Notes: generated by a model from the letters alone, not told the origin. A stretch of DNA of 64,000 bases from JBAIYU01 sp036763085 (GCF_036763085.1 NZ_JBAIYU010000007.1:186001-250000), one strand, 5' to 3'. Shown: positions 24,447 through 33,815, counted from the first letter of the stretch. A program made the numbers and translations.

Positions 24447-25594
24447 GCTCCTCTTTCCTCTCCCGCCAAACTCCTAACAGCTTCTAAAACTTGAGCAATG
24501 TCCTCGGTACTGTTAAAAAAGCCTGGGCTAAATCTAATAGTCCCTGTATTAATTGTTCCAATTGTATTATGAGCCCATGGCGCACAGTGTAATCCTCCGC
24601 GGCAGGCTATACCATAATCCCTATCCATACGATAAGCTATCGCTCCACTGTCATTACTTCCAATTAAACAAGAAACAACTGCTGTGCGGTTTTGCTCACT
24701 AGTCGGACCATAAACTTTTACATTTTCAATTTGAGATAAACCTTTAATAAGAATGTTCGTAAGCTCAGCTTCTTTTTGTTTTATAACATTTTGTCCGATT
24801 GATTTTATAAACCGAACTCCTGCTAGTAAACCTGCAATACCTGGTGTATTTGCTGTTCCGCTTTCCAGTCTGTCCGGCAAAAATTCCGGTTGAAGATCTG
24901 ATTCAGATAAACTTCCAGTACCGCCATATCTTAAAGGATTAATTAGAATATCTTCTTTAATATACAGACCGCCAGTACCCTGAGGCCCAAATAATCCTTT
25001 ATGACCACTAAATGCTAGCATACTAATGTTCATTTCAGCGACATTAACATACTCTATGCCCGCTGTCTGAGCAACATCAACAATTAACGTTGTTTGATAC
25101 TTTTTTGTTAATGCTCCGATAGCATGAAGTGGAACAATTGCACCATTTACATTAGAGGAGTGACTCAGTACAAGTGTTTTAACTCCGCTTTGCAGTATTT
25201 CTTCCATTCTATTTAGGTTTATCTTGCCTTCACAATCAGCTTCTAAGATTAAAACTTCGACACCTTTTGTTTCTAGGTAGCGCAGCGGACGAGCTACAGC
25301 ATTATGCTCCATCGAGGTTGTTAAAACTCTATCACCCGGACTAATAGTTCCTAACAGCGCTAAATTCAAAGCTTCTGTCGCATTCTGTGTAAAAACCAAT
25401 TGTGTTGGATTTTTAAAACCGAACAAGCCCGCAAGTTCCTCTCTAGCTTCATAAAGAATATGTGTTGCTTGTCTGGATGCACCATGCCCACCCCGTCCAG
25501 GATTGCCAGCTACTGACCGCAGGCACTCATCTACTGCTTTGTAAACACAGTCTGGCTTAGGCCAGGTAGTCGCAGCATTATCAACATAGATCAT
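24443..25594 (-). CDS. Cysteine desulfurase-family PLP aminotransferase
   Basis: A 383-residue class V aminotransferase-fold enzyme. IYVDNAATTWPKP begins the protein. The PLP lysine lies in AFSGHKGLFGPQGTGGL near residue 198 and a candidate active Cys in RGGLHCAPWAH near 338. This spelling is that of the CsdA-like subgroup outside the IscS and NifS housekeeping types, often of uncertain substrate. It lies 17 bases downstream of hydF, so sulfur delivery to iron-sulfur enzymes is an attractive inference. Confidence 0.85.
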   Translation of the reverse strand: MIYVDNAATTWPKPDCVYKAVDECLRSVAGNPGRGGHGASRQATHILYEAREELAGLFGFKNPTQLVFTQNATEALNLALLGTISPGDRVLTTSMEHNAVARPLRYLETKGVEVLILEADCEGKINLNRMEEILQSGVKTLVLSHSSNVNGAIVPLHAIGALTKKYQTTLIVDVAQTAGIEYVNVAEMNISMLAFSGHKGLFGPQGTGGLYIKEDILINPLRYGGTGSLSESDLQPEFLPDRLESGTANTPGIAGLLAGVRFIKSIGQNVIKQKEAELTNILIKGLSQIENVKVYGPTSEQNRTAVVSCLIGSNDSGAIAYRMDRDYGIACRGGLHCAPWAHNTIGTINTGTIRFSPGFFNSTEDIAQVLEAVRSLAGEERGA

Positions 25595-25611
25595 AAATTA
25601 CCCCGCTTTAC

Positions 25612-26838
25612 TTAATCGTCTTCTAGCAGCATCTGAGCGAGTGGAAACGGTGCTAGGGCTCGATAAAGAATTCCATGAATGTGAGCAATTAGAACTCCAT
25701 AATTAACTATTGGAACATTTTTCTCGCGTGCTTGGGCTAAACGATATAAAACCTCACGACGGTTTAACATACATGAACCGCAATGAACAATTAATTTATA
25801 TTTATCTAGATCTGAAGGGAAACTCCCCCCTGATACCCATTCAAAATTCAAATCACCACCGACCGATTGTCTCAACCAGCGCGGTATCTTTACTTGCCCT
25901 ATATCATCGGCTTGCCGGTGATGAGTACAACCCTCAGCGATTAGCACCTTATCTCCCGGTTTAAGTTTATCAATAGCTTTTGCGCCAGCTACTAAAGTTT
26001 CTAAATCTCCTTTATATCGTGCAAAGAGTATTGAAAACGACGTTAGCATTACATCAGGCGGAGTATCTGCTGCCACTTTTAAAAATTCTTGAGAGTCCGT
26101 TACCACTATTTTAGGTTTTTTTCGCATATTATCTAAGACATCTTTTAGCTCGCGCTCTTTGACAACCGTACAGTAGGCATCATGATCAAGCACATCTCTG
26201 ATAGTCTGCACTTGAGGCAATATTAAACGTCCTTTAGGAGCAGCTAAATCGATTGGCACAACTAGTACAACGTTGTCTCCAGGATTAAGAAGGTCCCCAA
26301 TTACAGTATGGGTATCCCAGCTTTCCGGGGCATTTTTTATAATGCTTCGTTTTAGTTCTTCAATACCAGTACCACTTTTTGCACTAACAGCCGTTATAGG
26401 GATTTTTAAGGCTTCACTAACGGACTTAATTTCTTCATCATTTACAGCATAAACGTCAGACTTATTTATTACGCCAATAGCCGCTATTTTTCTTTTAGTT
26501 ATTTCTTCTAATATTTCTTCATCAAATTCTGTTGCGCCAACACTTGGATCAATTACAACAATAGCTAAGTCTGTCTTATTTAAAACCTGCATGGTACGTT
26601 CTACTCTAAGAGCACCTAAACCGCCCTCATCATCGATGCCAGCAGTATCTATGACCATTACAGGACCAATCGGCAGTATTTCCATCGCTTTATAAACAGG
26701 ATCTGTTGTTGTACCTGGAATTTCTGAAACTAGTGCTATATCTTGATTTGTTAATGAGTTTATTAAACTGGATTTACCAACATTTCGCCTACCGAATATC
26801 GCTATATGCAGTCTATTTCCCTTTGGGGTCTCTTGCAT
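25612..26838 (-). CDS. hydF: [FeFe]-hydrogenase H-cluster maturation GTPase HydF
   Basis: Scaffold GTPase on which the 2Fe subcluster of [FeFe]-hydrogenase is assembled. The GTPase domain has FGRRNVGKSSLIN near residue 15, PGTTTDPV near 43 and DTAGIDDEGG near 63. The dimerisation domain is in the middle. The iron-sulfur ligands are EGCTHHRQAD and VHCGSCMLNRREV in the last 120 residues. The frame starts at 26853, but AGGAGG six bases before the ATG at 26838 decides for 408 residues. hydE and hydG are not in the window. Confidence 0.93.
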   Translation of the reverse strand: MQETPKGNRLHIAIFGRRNVGKSSLINSLTNQDIALVSEIPGTTTDPVYKAMEILPIGPVMVIDTAGIDDEGGLGALRVERTMQVLNKTDLAIVVIDPSVGATEFDEEILEEITKRKIAAIGVINKSDVYAVNDEEIKSVSEALKIPITAVSAKSGTGIEELKRSIIKNAPESWDTHTVIGDLLNPGDNVVLVVPIDLAAPKGRLILPQVQTIRDVLDHDAYCTVVKERELKDVLDNMRKKPKIVVTDSQEFLKVAADTPPDVMLTSFSILFARYKGDLETLVAGAKAIDKLKPGDKVLIAEGCTHHRQADDIGQVKIPRWLRQSVGGDLNFEWVSGGSFPSDLDKYKLIVHCGSCMLNRREVLYRLAQAREKNVPIVNYGVLIAHIHGILYRALAPFPLAQMLLEDD

Positions 26839-26868
26839 GTCTAACCTCCTCATTACGTATAATTCAAG

Positions 26869-28251
26869 CTATATCCCTGGTTTTGTTAATACTTTTGGAT
26901 TTGTTACTTGTTGCAAGCGTTCTTCTGTCATTAACTTCATTGCCATTACTGTATCAGCAATACTCATGCCTGTAAGAGAGGCATTTCGAGCCACCTGGGT
27001 TGCTTGGTCATACCCGATAATAGGTATCAATGCAGCTACTGTAGCTAGACTTTTCTCTAGGTTTGCAAGGCAATTTTGGTCATTAGCTTTTATTCCATTA
27101 ATACAATTATCGCTAAACATATGAATACAATTTGTTAATATTTCTAAACTACCTAAAAGATGATGAGCAATAAGCGGCAAGAAAGCATTTAATTCCAACT
27201 GCCCTGATTGTGCTGCTAGGGTAATTGCAAAGTCTGAAGCCATTACATGAAAAGCTGTTTGGTTGACAGCTTCAGGAATTATTGGATTTACCTTGCCTGG
27301 CATAATTGAAGATCCGGCCTGACGCTCTGGTAAACTAATTTCACCCAATCCAGCCTTAGGCCCTGACGACATTAAGCGAAGATCATGCGCAATTTTTGAC
27401 AAATTAACCGCTAAAGCCTTGAGCAAACCAGAAACTTCTACAAATACATCAGCATTTTGCGTCGCATCAATAGTATTTTCTGCTCGAGCTAGACCTACGT
27501 TAGCATATTGACGCACTTTTTCTGTAACCATATAAATGTATTTTTTAGGGGCATTCAATCCTGTACCGACTGCCGTACCTCCTAAATTTACCTGCCTTAA
27601 TCTCTCTTCGACTTTATATAATCGCCACCGATCCCTTGCTATTGCTTGGGCATATGCACTAAACTCTTGCCCTAACATTATTGGTACCGCATCTTGAAGT
27701 TGAGTTCTCCCGACTTTTATTACGCCAGCAAATTCAGCCTCTTTAGTTTGTAATGACTGTTGCAATTTCGCACATGCATCGCTAAGATCTTTTAATAGCC
27801 AAATTGCAGCTATTCTCAAAGCCGTAGGATACGTATCATTTGTCGACTGATGTAGATTAACATGATTTATTGGGTGTACAATAGTATAATTACCCAATTC
27901 CCCACCCAATATTTCAATCGCTCGATTTGCAATAACTTCGTTTACATTCATATTAGTGGAAGTACCTGCGCCACCTTGAAACGCATCAACAACAAACTGT
28001 TCCTGCCATTTACCTTCTGCAACTTCATCAGCTGCCTCAATTATTGCTGAACCGACTTCTTTAGGTAATTTACCTAAGTCCATATTGACAGCTGCTGCCG
28101 CTTTTTTTATGATGGCCATGGCTTCAATTAATTTTTTATGGGTTTTAAAATCAGTAAGCGGGAAGTTGTTAACCGCCCGCATAGTATGTATCCCATAATA
28201 AACTTGTTTTGGTACTTGACATTCACCTAGCAAATCTTTCTCTAAGCGCAT
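26869..28251 (-). CDS. aspA: Aspartate ammonia-lyase
   Basis: A 460-residue enzyme of the fumarase/aspartase superfamily that deaminates aspartate to fumarate. Signatures are GTSTNMNVNEVIANRA near residue 100, HPINHVNLHQSTNDTYPT near 137 and the mobile catalytic loop AGSSIMPGKVNPIIPE near 315. ATG at 28251 follows GGAAG; a TTG three bases earlier is less likely. It lies directly upstream of hydF on the same strand, 30 bases away. This pairing recurs in organisms with [FeFe]-hydrogenase and may supply ammonia for the bridging ligand; this link is inference. Confidence 0.9.
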   Translation of the reverse strand: MRLEKDLLGECQVPKQVYYGIHTMRAVNNFPLTDFKTHKKLIEAMAIIKKAAAAVNMDLGKLPKEVGSAIIEAADEVAEGKWQEQFVVDAFQGGAGTSTNMNVNEVIANRAIEILGGELGNYTIVHPINHVNLHQSTNDTYPTALRIAAIWLLKDLSDACAKLQQSLQTKEAEFAGVIKVGRTQLQDAVPIMLGQEFSAYAQAIARDRWRLYKVEERLRQVNLGGTAVGTGLNAPKKYIYMVTEKVRQYANVGLARAENTIDATQNADVFVEVSGLLKALAVNLSKIAHDLRLMSSGPKAGLGEISLPERQAGSSIMPGKVNPIIPEAVNQTAFHVMASDFAITLAAQSGQLELNAFLPLIAHHLLGSLEILTNCIHMFSDNCINGIKANDQNCLANLEKSLATVAALIPIIGYDQATQVARNASLTGMSIADTVMAMKLMTEERLQQVTNPKVLTKPGI

Positions 28252-28281
28252 CAAACCACTTCCAGTCGAAATTAAAATTGA

Positions 28282-28297
28282 TGTTTCACGTGAAACA
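28282..28297. other. parS centromere site (perfect)
   Basis: TGTTTCACGTGAAACA matches the bacterial parS consensus at all 16 positions. It lies in the short gap between aspA and the end of parB. Confidence 0.95.
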
Positions 28298-28312
28298 TTG
28301 CCGCTTTGCGTT

Positions 28313-29215
28313 TTATACTACCATATTGCTTCGGGGTTTAATTGCAGTGGCCGTTTGCGGTGTAGTTAGAACTTCAATAATTCTATCTAAATCTTCTGCA
28401 GAATAAAATTCAATCTCGATTTTACTTTTTAGCTTGCCGGGTTTTATTTTAACTTGGGTTCCTAATACTAACTTTAAGCGATCCTCTGCTTCAACCACAA
28501 AAATCTCTTTTTCGGATTGTTGAGCTACGTCTTCTTTTGCCTTGCGTGGGGCTATTGATAACCGCTTAACTAATTCCTCGGCGTCTCGTGCCGATAAATC
28601 CTCGGCAATTATTATCTCGGCTGCCTCTATTTGTAGTTCGATGTTATCTAAGGCCAAAATTGGTCTAGCTTGGCCCATCGATAATGTTCCACGTGAAACA
28701 TACTCTTGAACTATCGACGGTAAATTTAATAAACGAATGAAATTAGCGATATGAGATCGACTGCGTCCAATCTTTCTAGAAACTTCCTCTTGAGTTAAAC
28801 CAAATTCCTCCATTAATCGTCGATAAGCCACAGCCTCTTCAATAGCATTCAAGTCTTGGCGTTGAATATTTTCGATCAGAGCTATCTCGGTCATTTCAGA
28901 ATCTGTGTAGTCTTTTATAAGTGCTGGAATCTCAGTAAGTCCAGCTAACTTAGACGCCCTCCATCGTCTTTCGCCTGCTACAAGTTCGTAACCGCTTAAA
29001 GTTTTCCGTACTACAATTGGCTGTAAAACCCCATACTGCTTTATTGATTGGCTTAATTCAATTAATGCTTCGTCATCAAATATTCGCCTCGGTTGAAACT
29101 TGTTAGGAGTTACTTCATTTAAAAGAACGCTATTTGTTTGTTCCGATTCTTTGCCAGCATTGGTTGATATAAGAGCATCTAAACCTCGCCCTAAGCCTCG
29201 TGCCTGCTTATTCAT
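28313..29215 (-). CDS. parB: Chromosome-partitioning protein ParB (Spo0J)
   Basis: CTP-dependent DNA clamp that loads at parS and acts with ParA in origin segregation and, in spore formers, entry to sporulation. The N-terminus has ARGLGRGLDALIS. The ParB/Srx CTPase domain shows GVLQPIVVRK and GERRWRA (C-motif 2) and ALIENIQRQDLN (C-motif 3). A helix-turn-helix follows (LTQEEVSRKIGRSRSHIANFIRLL). The frame opens at a TTG at 29221, but GGGAGGT eight bases before the ATG at 29215 fits better, giving 300 residues. It overlaps parA by eight bases. A second parS lies inside this gene. Confidence 0.95.
   Translation of the reverse strand: MNKQARGLGRGLDALISTNAGKESEQTNSVLLNEVTPNKFQPRRIFDDEALIELSQSIKQYGVLQPIVVRKTLSGYELVAGERRWRASKLAGLTEIPALIKDYTDSEMTEIALIENIQRQDLNAIEEAVAYRRLMEEFGLTQEEVSRKIGRSRSHIANFIRLLNLPSIVQEYVSRGTLSMGQARPILALDNIELQIEAAEIIIAEDLSARDAEELVKRLSIAPRKAKEDVAQQSEKEIFVVEAEDRLKLVLGTQVKIKPGKLKSKIEIEFYSAEDLDRIIEVLTTPQTATAIKPRSNMVV
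28685..28700. other. parS centromere site (one mismatch) inside parB
   Basis: TGTTCCACGTGAAACA differs from the consensus at one position. It lies within parB, a common location for one of the sites. Confidence 0.85.
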
Positions 29216-29969
29216 CTCCAACTACCTCCCTAGCCAAATCAAAGTATACTTCAGTGCCTTTAGATTTTGGATCATAAGTTATAACAGGTTTACCATAACT
29301 TGGGGCTTCACTTAAACGTACATTGCGAGGAATAATTGTCTGATATACTTTCTGTCTGAAGTGATTCTTAACCTCATCAACAACTTGAATAGAAAGATTC
29401 GTGCGGGCGTCGAACATTGTTAAAACGACACCTTCAAGTGTTAAAATCGGATTAAGATTTTTCTGAACAAGCGATACTGTTCTCATTAGCTGGGATAAAC
29501 CTTCTAAAGCGTAAAATTCACACTGAATTGGCACTAATACAGAATTTGCAGCAGTTAAAGAATTGATTGTCAATAATCCTAGCGACGGTGGACAATCAAT
29601 AATTACGTAGTCATACTCATATTTCGCCCTATCAAGAGCCCGCTTAAGTTTATTTTCTCGGGACATTATAGATACAAGCTCAATTTCTGCTCCAGCCAAT
29701 TGTATGGTTGCAGGTAAAAGCTTTAAATTTTCTATTTGTGTTTGAACTACCAGTGTCTCAATCGGTACATCATTTACTAGGGCATCATAAACACATCGTT
29801 TGATTTCTGATTTATTAAACCCATAACCACTAGTAGCATTACCTTGTGGGTCTATATCAATTAATAGAACTTTTTTTCCAAGTTCAGCCAAACAGGCACT
29901 TAGATTAACCGAAGTTGTAGTTTTTCCCACACCACCCTTCTGGTTGGCAATTGCAATAACCTTTACCAA
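29208..29969 (-). CDS. parA: Chromosome-partitioning ATPase ParA (Soj)
   Basis: Walker-type ATPase of 253 residues that forms DNA-bound dimers. The deviant Walker A is NQKGGVGKTTTSVNL near residue 10, Walker A' LLIDIDPQGNATSG near 38, and Walker B YVIIDCPPSLGLL near 115. The frame opens at a GTG at 29978. The TTG at 29969 is preceded by GAGGTGA at good spacing and gives the usual short N-terminus before AIANQKGG, so I prefer it. Confidence 0.94.
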   Translation of the reverse strand: MVKVIAIANQKGGVGKTTTSVNLSACLAELGKKVLLIDIDPQGNATSGYGFNKSEIKRCVYDALVNDVPIETLVVQTQIENLKLLPATIQLAGAEIELVSIMSRENKLKRALDRAKYEYDYVIIDCPPSLGLLTINSLTAANSVLVPIQCEFYALEGLSQLMRTVSLVQKNLNPILTLEGVVLTMFDARTNLSIQVVDEVKNHFRQKVYQTIIPRNVRLSEAPSYGKPVITYDPKSKGTEVYFDLAREVVGDE

Positions 29970-29978
29970 AGTGTTCAC

Positions 29979-30253
29979 CTCATTTTAAACTCGCTAGATT
30001 ACTTCATTCCACGCCCCTTTAAAATTTCCTGCCAAAAAATATCAATAGAAAGAAAATGAGGTTTACATAATTATCGTTTAATTGAAATAATCTTGACTTA
30101 AGTTTACAAATATGTTAGGGTACTAAGAAAACTTCAATATTAATTTACATTTTTATGCTGTTTTTGGGGCTATTTTTATAACCAAATTCTCAATGAAGCT
30201 TATCTTTTTATTTGTAAACTCAGCTCGAATATAAGCTCTAATAGGAGGTGTCC
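29979..30253. other. Divergent intergenic region between parA and the methionine synthase genes
   Basis: AT-rich. A possible plus-strand promoter is TTGACT (30093-30098), 17 bases, TAGGGT (30116-30121) with a TG extension. No S-box, B12 riboswitch or T-box features could be recognised ahead of metH, although the gene is methionine- and cobalamin-linked. Confidence 0.4.
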
Positions 30254-30949
30254 ATGATGCCGCTATTTAATGCCCAGTTATTAAGTATTGATATTAATGA
30301 AACAAGACGCTATGCTGGCCTTAGTAAAGCAAAAGATTTTTCTCTGAAATTATTGGAAGATGCATGTTTGGAGGCTCAGCTATTAGGGCAAGCAAAAGGA
30401 ACATGGCAGTTATATGACTATGATAATATAACTGGTACTGTTTTATCTGATAAACCCCTTGCTCTAAATGGTGAAAAAATTAAAGCATATTTAAAGGAAG
30501 CTTCTAAGTTAGCAGTACTCGCAGTGACTATAGGTGAGGAATTAGAAAAAGCTATAACAGAACATTTTTCAAAAGGAAACTACTCTTATGCACTGCTATT
30601 AGACGCTGCAGGAACAACCGCGGTAGAGATGGCTGCCGATCAAATATCAAAAGCTATTGGTCAACAAGCAAATAGTATTGGTTATACTACATTAACTAGA
30701 TTTAGCCCTGGATATGGAGACTGGGATATAACAGCCCAACCTGATGTATTAGCCCTTGCCAAAGGCATTGAAGCTGGTATTAATGTGACAACTAGCTGTA
30801 TGCTAATACCCAGAAAATCAGTAACTGCCGTAATAGGCTTTGTAGCTGGAAATAAAGATATAAATTTAATTACCAAAGAAAAATGCAGTTATTGCAATCA
30901 ACTTAACTGCGTATCACGGAAAGGAGAAATCAATGTTTCAGATATTTGA
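30254..30949 (+). CDS. Stand-alone methionine synthase reactivation domain protein
   Basis: A 231-residue protein matching the C-terminal AdoMet-binding activation domain of MetH, which re-methylates oxidised cob(II)alamin on the enzyme. The core is TRFSPGYGDWDITAQPDVLAL near residue 155, where MetH has its AdoMet-binding RPGYG-type motif, and a late cysteine cluster reads KEKCSYCNQLNC. AGGAGG precedes the ATG at 30254; a GTG at 30248 overlaps that ribosome site and is unlikely. The gene overlaps metH by 17 bases, so the two products are co-made. Confidence 0.87.
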   Translation: MMPLFNAQLLSIDINETRRYAGLSKAKDFSLKLLEDACLEAQLLGQAKGTWQLYDYDNITGTVLSDKPLALNGEKIKAYLKEASKLAVLAVTIGEELEKAITEHFSKGNYSYALLLDAAGTTAVEMAADQISKAIGQQANSIGYTTLTRFSPGYGDWDITAQPDVLALAKGIEAGINVTTSCMLIPRKSVTAVIGFVAGNKDINLITKEKCSYCNQLNCVSRKGEINVSDI

Positions 30950-33305
30950 CGGAGCAATGGGGACGATGCTTCAACAGGCTGGTTTACAGCCTGGACAGTG
31001 CCCTGAAATAATGAACGTAGAAAAACCAGAGGTTATTACTAATATACACGCACAATATATAGCCCATGGTGCAACGATAATCGAAACAAATACCTTTGGG
31101 GCAAATAGCATTAAGCTGGCCCACTATGGCTTATCTGACAAAGTATCATTAATAAATACAGCTGCCGTAAAAGCAGCAAAAGCTGCTGCTGGGATAAGCG
31201 TAAAAATAGCAGGCTCTGTTGGACCAACTGGTAAGTTCATAACACCGCTAGGAGAACTTATCTTTGACGAGGCTTATGAGGTGTTCTTTGAGCAAATTAA
31301 AGCACTTGATGCAGCTGGCGTTGATATGATATTAATCGAAACTATCATTGATATCCAAGAAATGCGAGCAGCCTTGCTCGCAGCTAAAACTGCAACAACT
31401 AAACCAGTTATTTGCCAACTATCGTTTGGTTCAGACGGTCGTACAGTTACTGGTACCGATCCTGAAACTGCAGCAATAATACTTGAAGCAATGGGTGCCG
31501 ATGTCATAGGCGCTAACTGCTCACTTGGCCCTGCTCAATTGCTTCCAATAGTTAAGCAACTTGCAAAATCTTGTTCCTGCCCGATTAGCGTTCAACCGAA
31601 TGCAGGTATGCCTGAACTTATCAATGGCAAAACAGTTTTTCCAATGAGTCCTTCGGAAATGGCTGTCTGGGTACCAAAACTTATCGAGGCTGGTGCTACC
31701 TATATTGGCGGCTGCTGTGGTACAACTCCCGAGCATATAAGCGCTGTCAAATCTGCCGTCCTAAGTTGTGCTTTGCCAGTTAGACAGTCACCCAAAGAAG
31801 CTTTAGCTTTAACCAGTAGAAGCAAAACAGTCTACATATCACCTACACTTCCTACGGTAATAATCGGGGAACGTATAAACCCAACTGGCCGAAAACAGCT
31901 TGCCGCTGATATAAAAGCAGGCCAATTCCTCTCAGTAAAAAAAGAAGCGTTAGAGCAAGTTAGAGCCGGAGCTAAAGTACTAGACGTAAATATGGGAGTC
32001 CCAGGCATAGATCAAGCGGCGGCGATGAAACAAGCAATTCAAGAGCTATCAATGTTAGTTGATGTTCCACTCGCTATCGATACAAGTGACACCGAAGCCT
32101 TAGAAGCCGGCCTGAAGGCATATCCTGGTCGTGCCTTAATTAATTCAGTAAGCGCTGAACCTGAACGACTAGAGTCATTTTTGCCACTAGCTAAGAAATA
32201 TGGTGCAGCAATCCTCTGCCTACCTATTTCACCTGCAGGTGTGCCAAAATCGGCTGTAGAACGAGTCGAAGTTATCAAAATAATCCTCGATGCTGCAGCT
32301 CTTGTTGGCTTAAGGAAAAACGATTTCCTACTAGACGCACTTGTTATGACTGTTGCTGCCGATGAACAAGCTGCTCAGCAAACGCTAGCAACTTTAAAAT
32401 TGTATCGTGAACATTTTGGCTACCCTTCCACTATGGGTCTAAGTAATATATCATTTGGTTTGCCAAACAGGCAGTTAATGAATGGGGTTTTTTGCGCAAT
32501 GAGCTTAGCTACAGGTCTGGACGCCCCTATTCTCAACCCATTCGATAAAACAATGCAAGAAACTCTCTCTGCCGGTGCAGCTTTGCTCGGACATGATAAA
32601 AACGGCCAATTATACAGCTCAAAATACGCAGCGAGCCTATCACCTATACAAACAGCACCTGTCGTAATAAACGATGATGATATACTTGCGTTTATTCGCC
32701 AAGCAGTAGTAAATGGAGAAAAAGAAGCTGTAATTCCCCTTGTTCAAAGAGCATTAGAAAAAGGTTTTAGTTCTGTGGACATAACCGAGCAAGCACTGAC
32801 GGCAGCTATGAACGATGTCGGTCAAGCTTTCGGTTCCGGAAGATGCTTCCTGCCTCAAGTACTTTTATCTGCCGAGACAATGCGCTCAGCCTTTACAACT
32901 ATTAAAGAAATACTGCCATCACAGTCAATCATAAGCAATGGAACAGTTATCTTAGCTACTGTAAAAGGTGACATTCACGACCTAGGGAAAAATATTGTAG
33001 CTGCACTGCTTGAAAACAACGGCTTTACTGTAATAGACTTGGGAAAAGATGTTGATACAGATGATATTATCGATGCGGCCAAAAATAATAAAGCTGATAT
33101 CGTCGGCCTATGTGCTCTCATGACAACAACAATGCCTCAAATTGATATTGCAATCAAAGCTCTAAAAGATAACGGCTGTGCAGCTAAAACTATCGTAGGC
33201 GGCGCAGTGTTAACTGCCGACTATGCCCAGCAAGCCGGCGCAGATGCCTATGCTACAGATGGAGTAGCTGCTGTAAACTTGGCTAAAGACCTGATGAAAC
33301 AATAA
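30933..33305 (+). CDS. metH: Cobalamin-dependent methionine synthase MetH, without the reactivation domain
   Basis: Transfers a methyl group from methyltetrahydrofolate through cobalamin to homocysteine. At 790 residues it has the homocysteine domain (DGAMGTMLQQ at the start; zinc ligands in GANCSLGP and GGCCGTTPEH), the pterin domain from about 310 (IIGERINPTGRKQ), and the cobalamin cap and binding domains from about 580 (KGDIHDLGKNIVAALLEN supplies the axial His). It stops about 300 residues short of E. coli MetH, and the missing domain is encoded just upstream. AAGGAG precedes the ATG. Confidence 0.95.
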   Translation: MFQIFDGAMGTMLQQAGLQPGQCPEIMNVEKPEVITNIHAQYIAHGATIIETNTFGANSIKLAHYGLSDKVSLINTAAVKAAKAAAGISVKIAGSVGPTGKFITPLGELIFDEAYEVFFEQIKALDAAGVDMILIETIIDIQEMRAALLAAKTATTKPVICQLSFGSDGRTVTGTDPETAAIILEAMGADVIGANCSLGPAQLLPIVKQLAKSCSCPISVQPNAGMPELINGKTVFPMSPSEMAVWVPKLIEAGATYIGGCCGTTPEHISAVKSAVLSCALPVRQSPKEALALTSRSKTVYISPTLPTVIIGERINPTGRKQLAADIKAGQFLSVKKEALEQVRAGAKVLDVNMGVPGIDQAAAMKQAIQELSMLVDVPLAIDTSDTEALEAGLKAYPGRALINSVSAEPERLESFLPLAKKYGAAILCLPISPAGVPKSAVERVEVIKIILDAAALVGLRKNDFLLDALVMTVAADEQAAQQTLATLKLYREHFGYPSTMGLSNISFGLPNRQLMNGVFCAMSLATGLDAPILNPFDKTMQETLSAGAALLGHDKNGQLYSSKYAASLSPIQTAPVVINDDDILAFIRQAVVNGEKEAVIPLVQRALEKGFSSVDITEQALTAAMNDVGQAFGSGRCFLPQVLLSAETMRSAFTTIKEILPSQSIISNGTVILATVKGDIHDLGKNIVAALLENNGFTVIDLGKDVDTDDIIDAAKNNKADIVGLCALMTTTMPQIDIAIKALKDNGCAAKTIVGGAVLTADYAQQAGADAYATDGVAAVNLAKDLMKQ

Positions 33306-33339
33306 TTAAATTAGCCCTCTCATTATGTACATGAAGAAC

Positions 33340-33367
33340 AGCCGCTAACCAATTAGGTTAAGCGGCT
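33340..33367 (+). terminator. Intrinsic terminator of metH
   Basis: AGCCGCT-AACC stem with GGTT-AAGCGGCT and a following TTCTTTT, 35 bases past the stop. Confidence 0.8.
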
Positions 33368-33372
33368 TTCTT

Positions 33373-33401
33373 TTGAATCATTTTTACTTGGACTGTATAA
33401 T
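33373..33401 (+). promoter_or_regulatory. Sigma-A promoter of the SMR gene
   Basis: TTGAAT (33373-33378), 17-bp spacer, TATAAT (33396-33401). It starts five bases after the metH terminator. No guanidine riboswitch is seen in the short leader. Confidence 0.75.
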
Positions 33402-33428
33402 ATTCGCCTTAAATAAGGAGGAAGAATA

Positions 33429-33761
33429 ATGAATGGATACACACTTTTAGGCTTGGCAATTGTTTTAGAAATTTTTTCTACATCCATGATGAAAGCATCA
33501 GAAGGATTCACAAAGCTTGTGCCAAGTATAATATTTATAACAGGTATGAGTAGCTCCTTTTACATTTTATCCCAAGCGCTTACTACTATTCCTTTGAGCA
33601 TCGCCTACGCAATTTGGTCAGGAGTGGGAACTGCATTAACAGCATTAGTAGGTATATTAGTTTGGAAAGAACAGCTCAATATCAATAGCGTTCTCGGAAT
33701 AGCACTAATTATAATCGGTGTAATACTCATTAACTTAAAGGGTTCTGGTGCTGGACATTGA
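33429..33761 (+). CDS. Small multidrug resistance (SMR) family efflux protein
   Basis: A 110-residue inner-membrane protein with four hydrophobic helices. The essential glutamate of TM1 is in LGLAIVLEIFSTSMMKAS (residue about 14), and TM3 has IPLSIAYAIWSGVGTAL. This combination is that of the EmrE/QacC drug-export branch, where a dual-topology dimer exchanges cationic drugs for protons. It is a single gene, not the paired type. AAGGAGGAAG precedes the ATG. Confidence 0.9.
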   Translation: MNGYTLLGLAIVLEIFSTSMMKASEGFTKLVPSIIFITGMSSSFYILSQALTTIPLSIAYAIWSGVGTALTALVGILVWKEQLNINSVLGIALIIIGVILINLKGSGAGH

Positions 33762-33815
33762 TAAAGAAAATAATAAAAAATAAGTAACGCCACATACTTT
33801 GCAATTATTTTATAG

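Noticed and set aside
30000..30250. S-box, cobalamin or T-box riboswitch ahead of the methionine synthase genes
   Set aside because: None of the conserved core sequences could be found in the short AT-rich gap.
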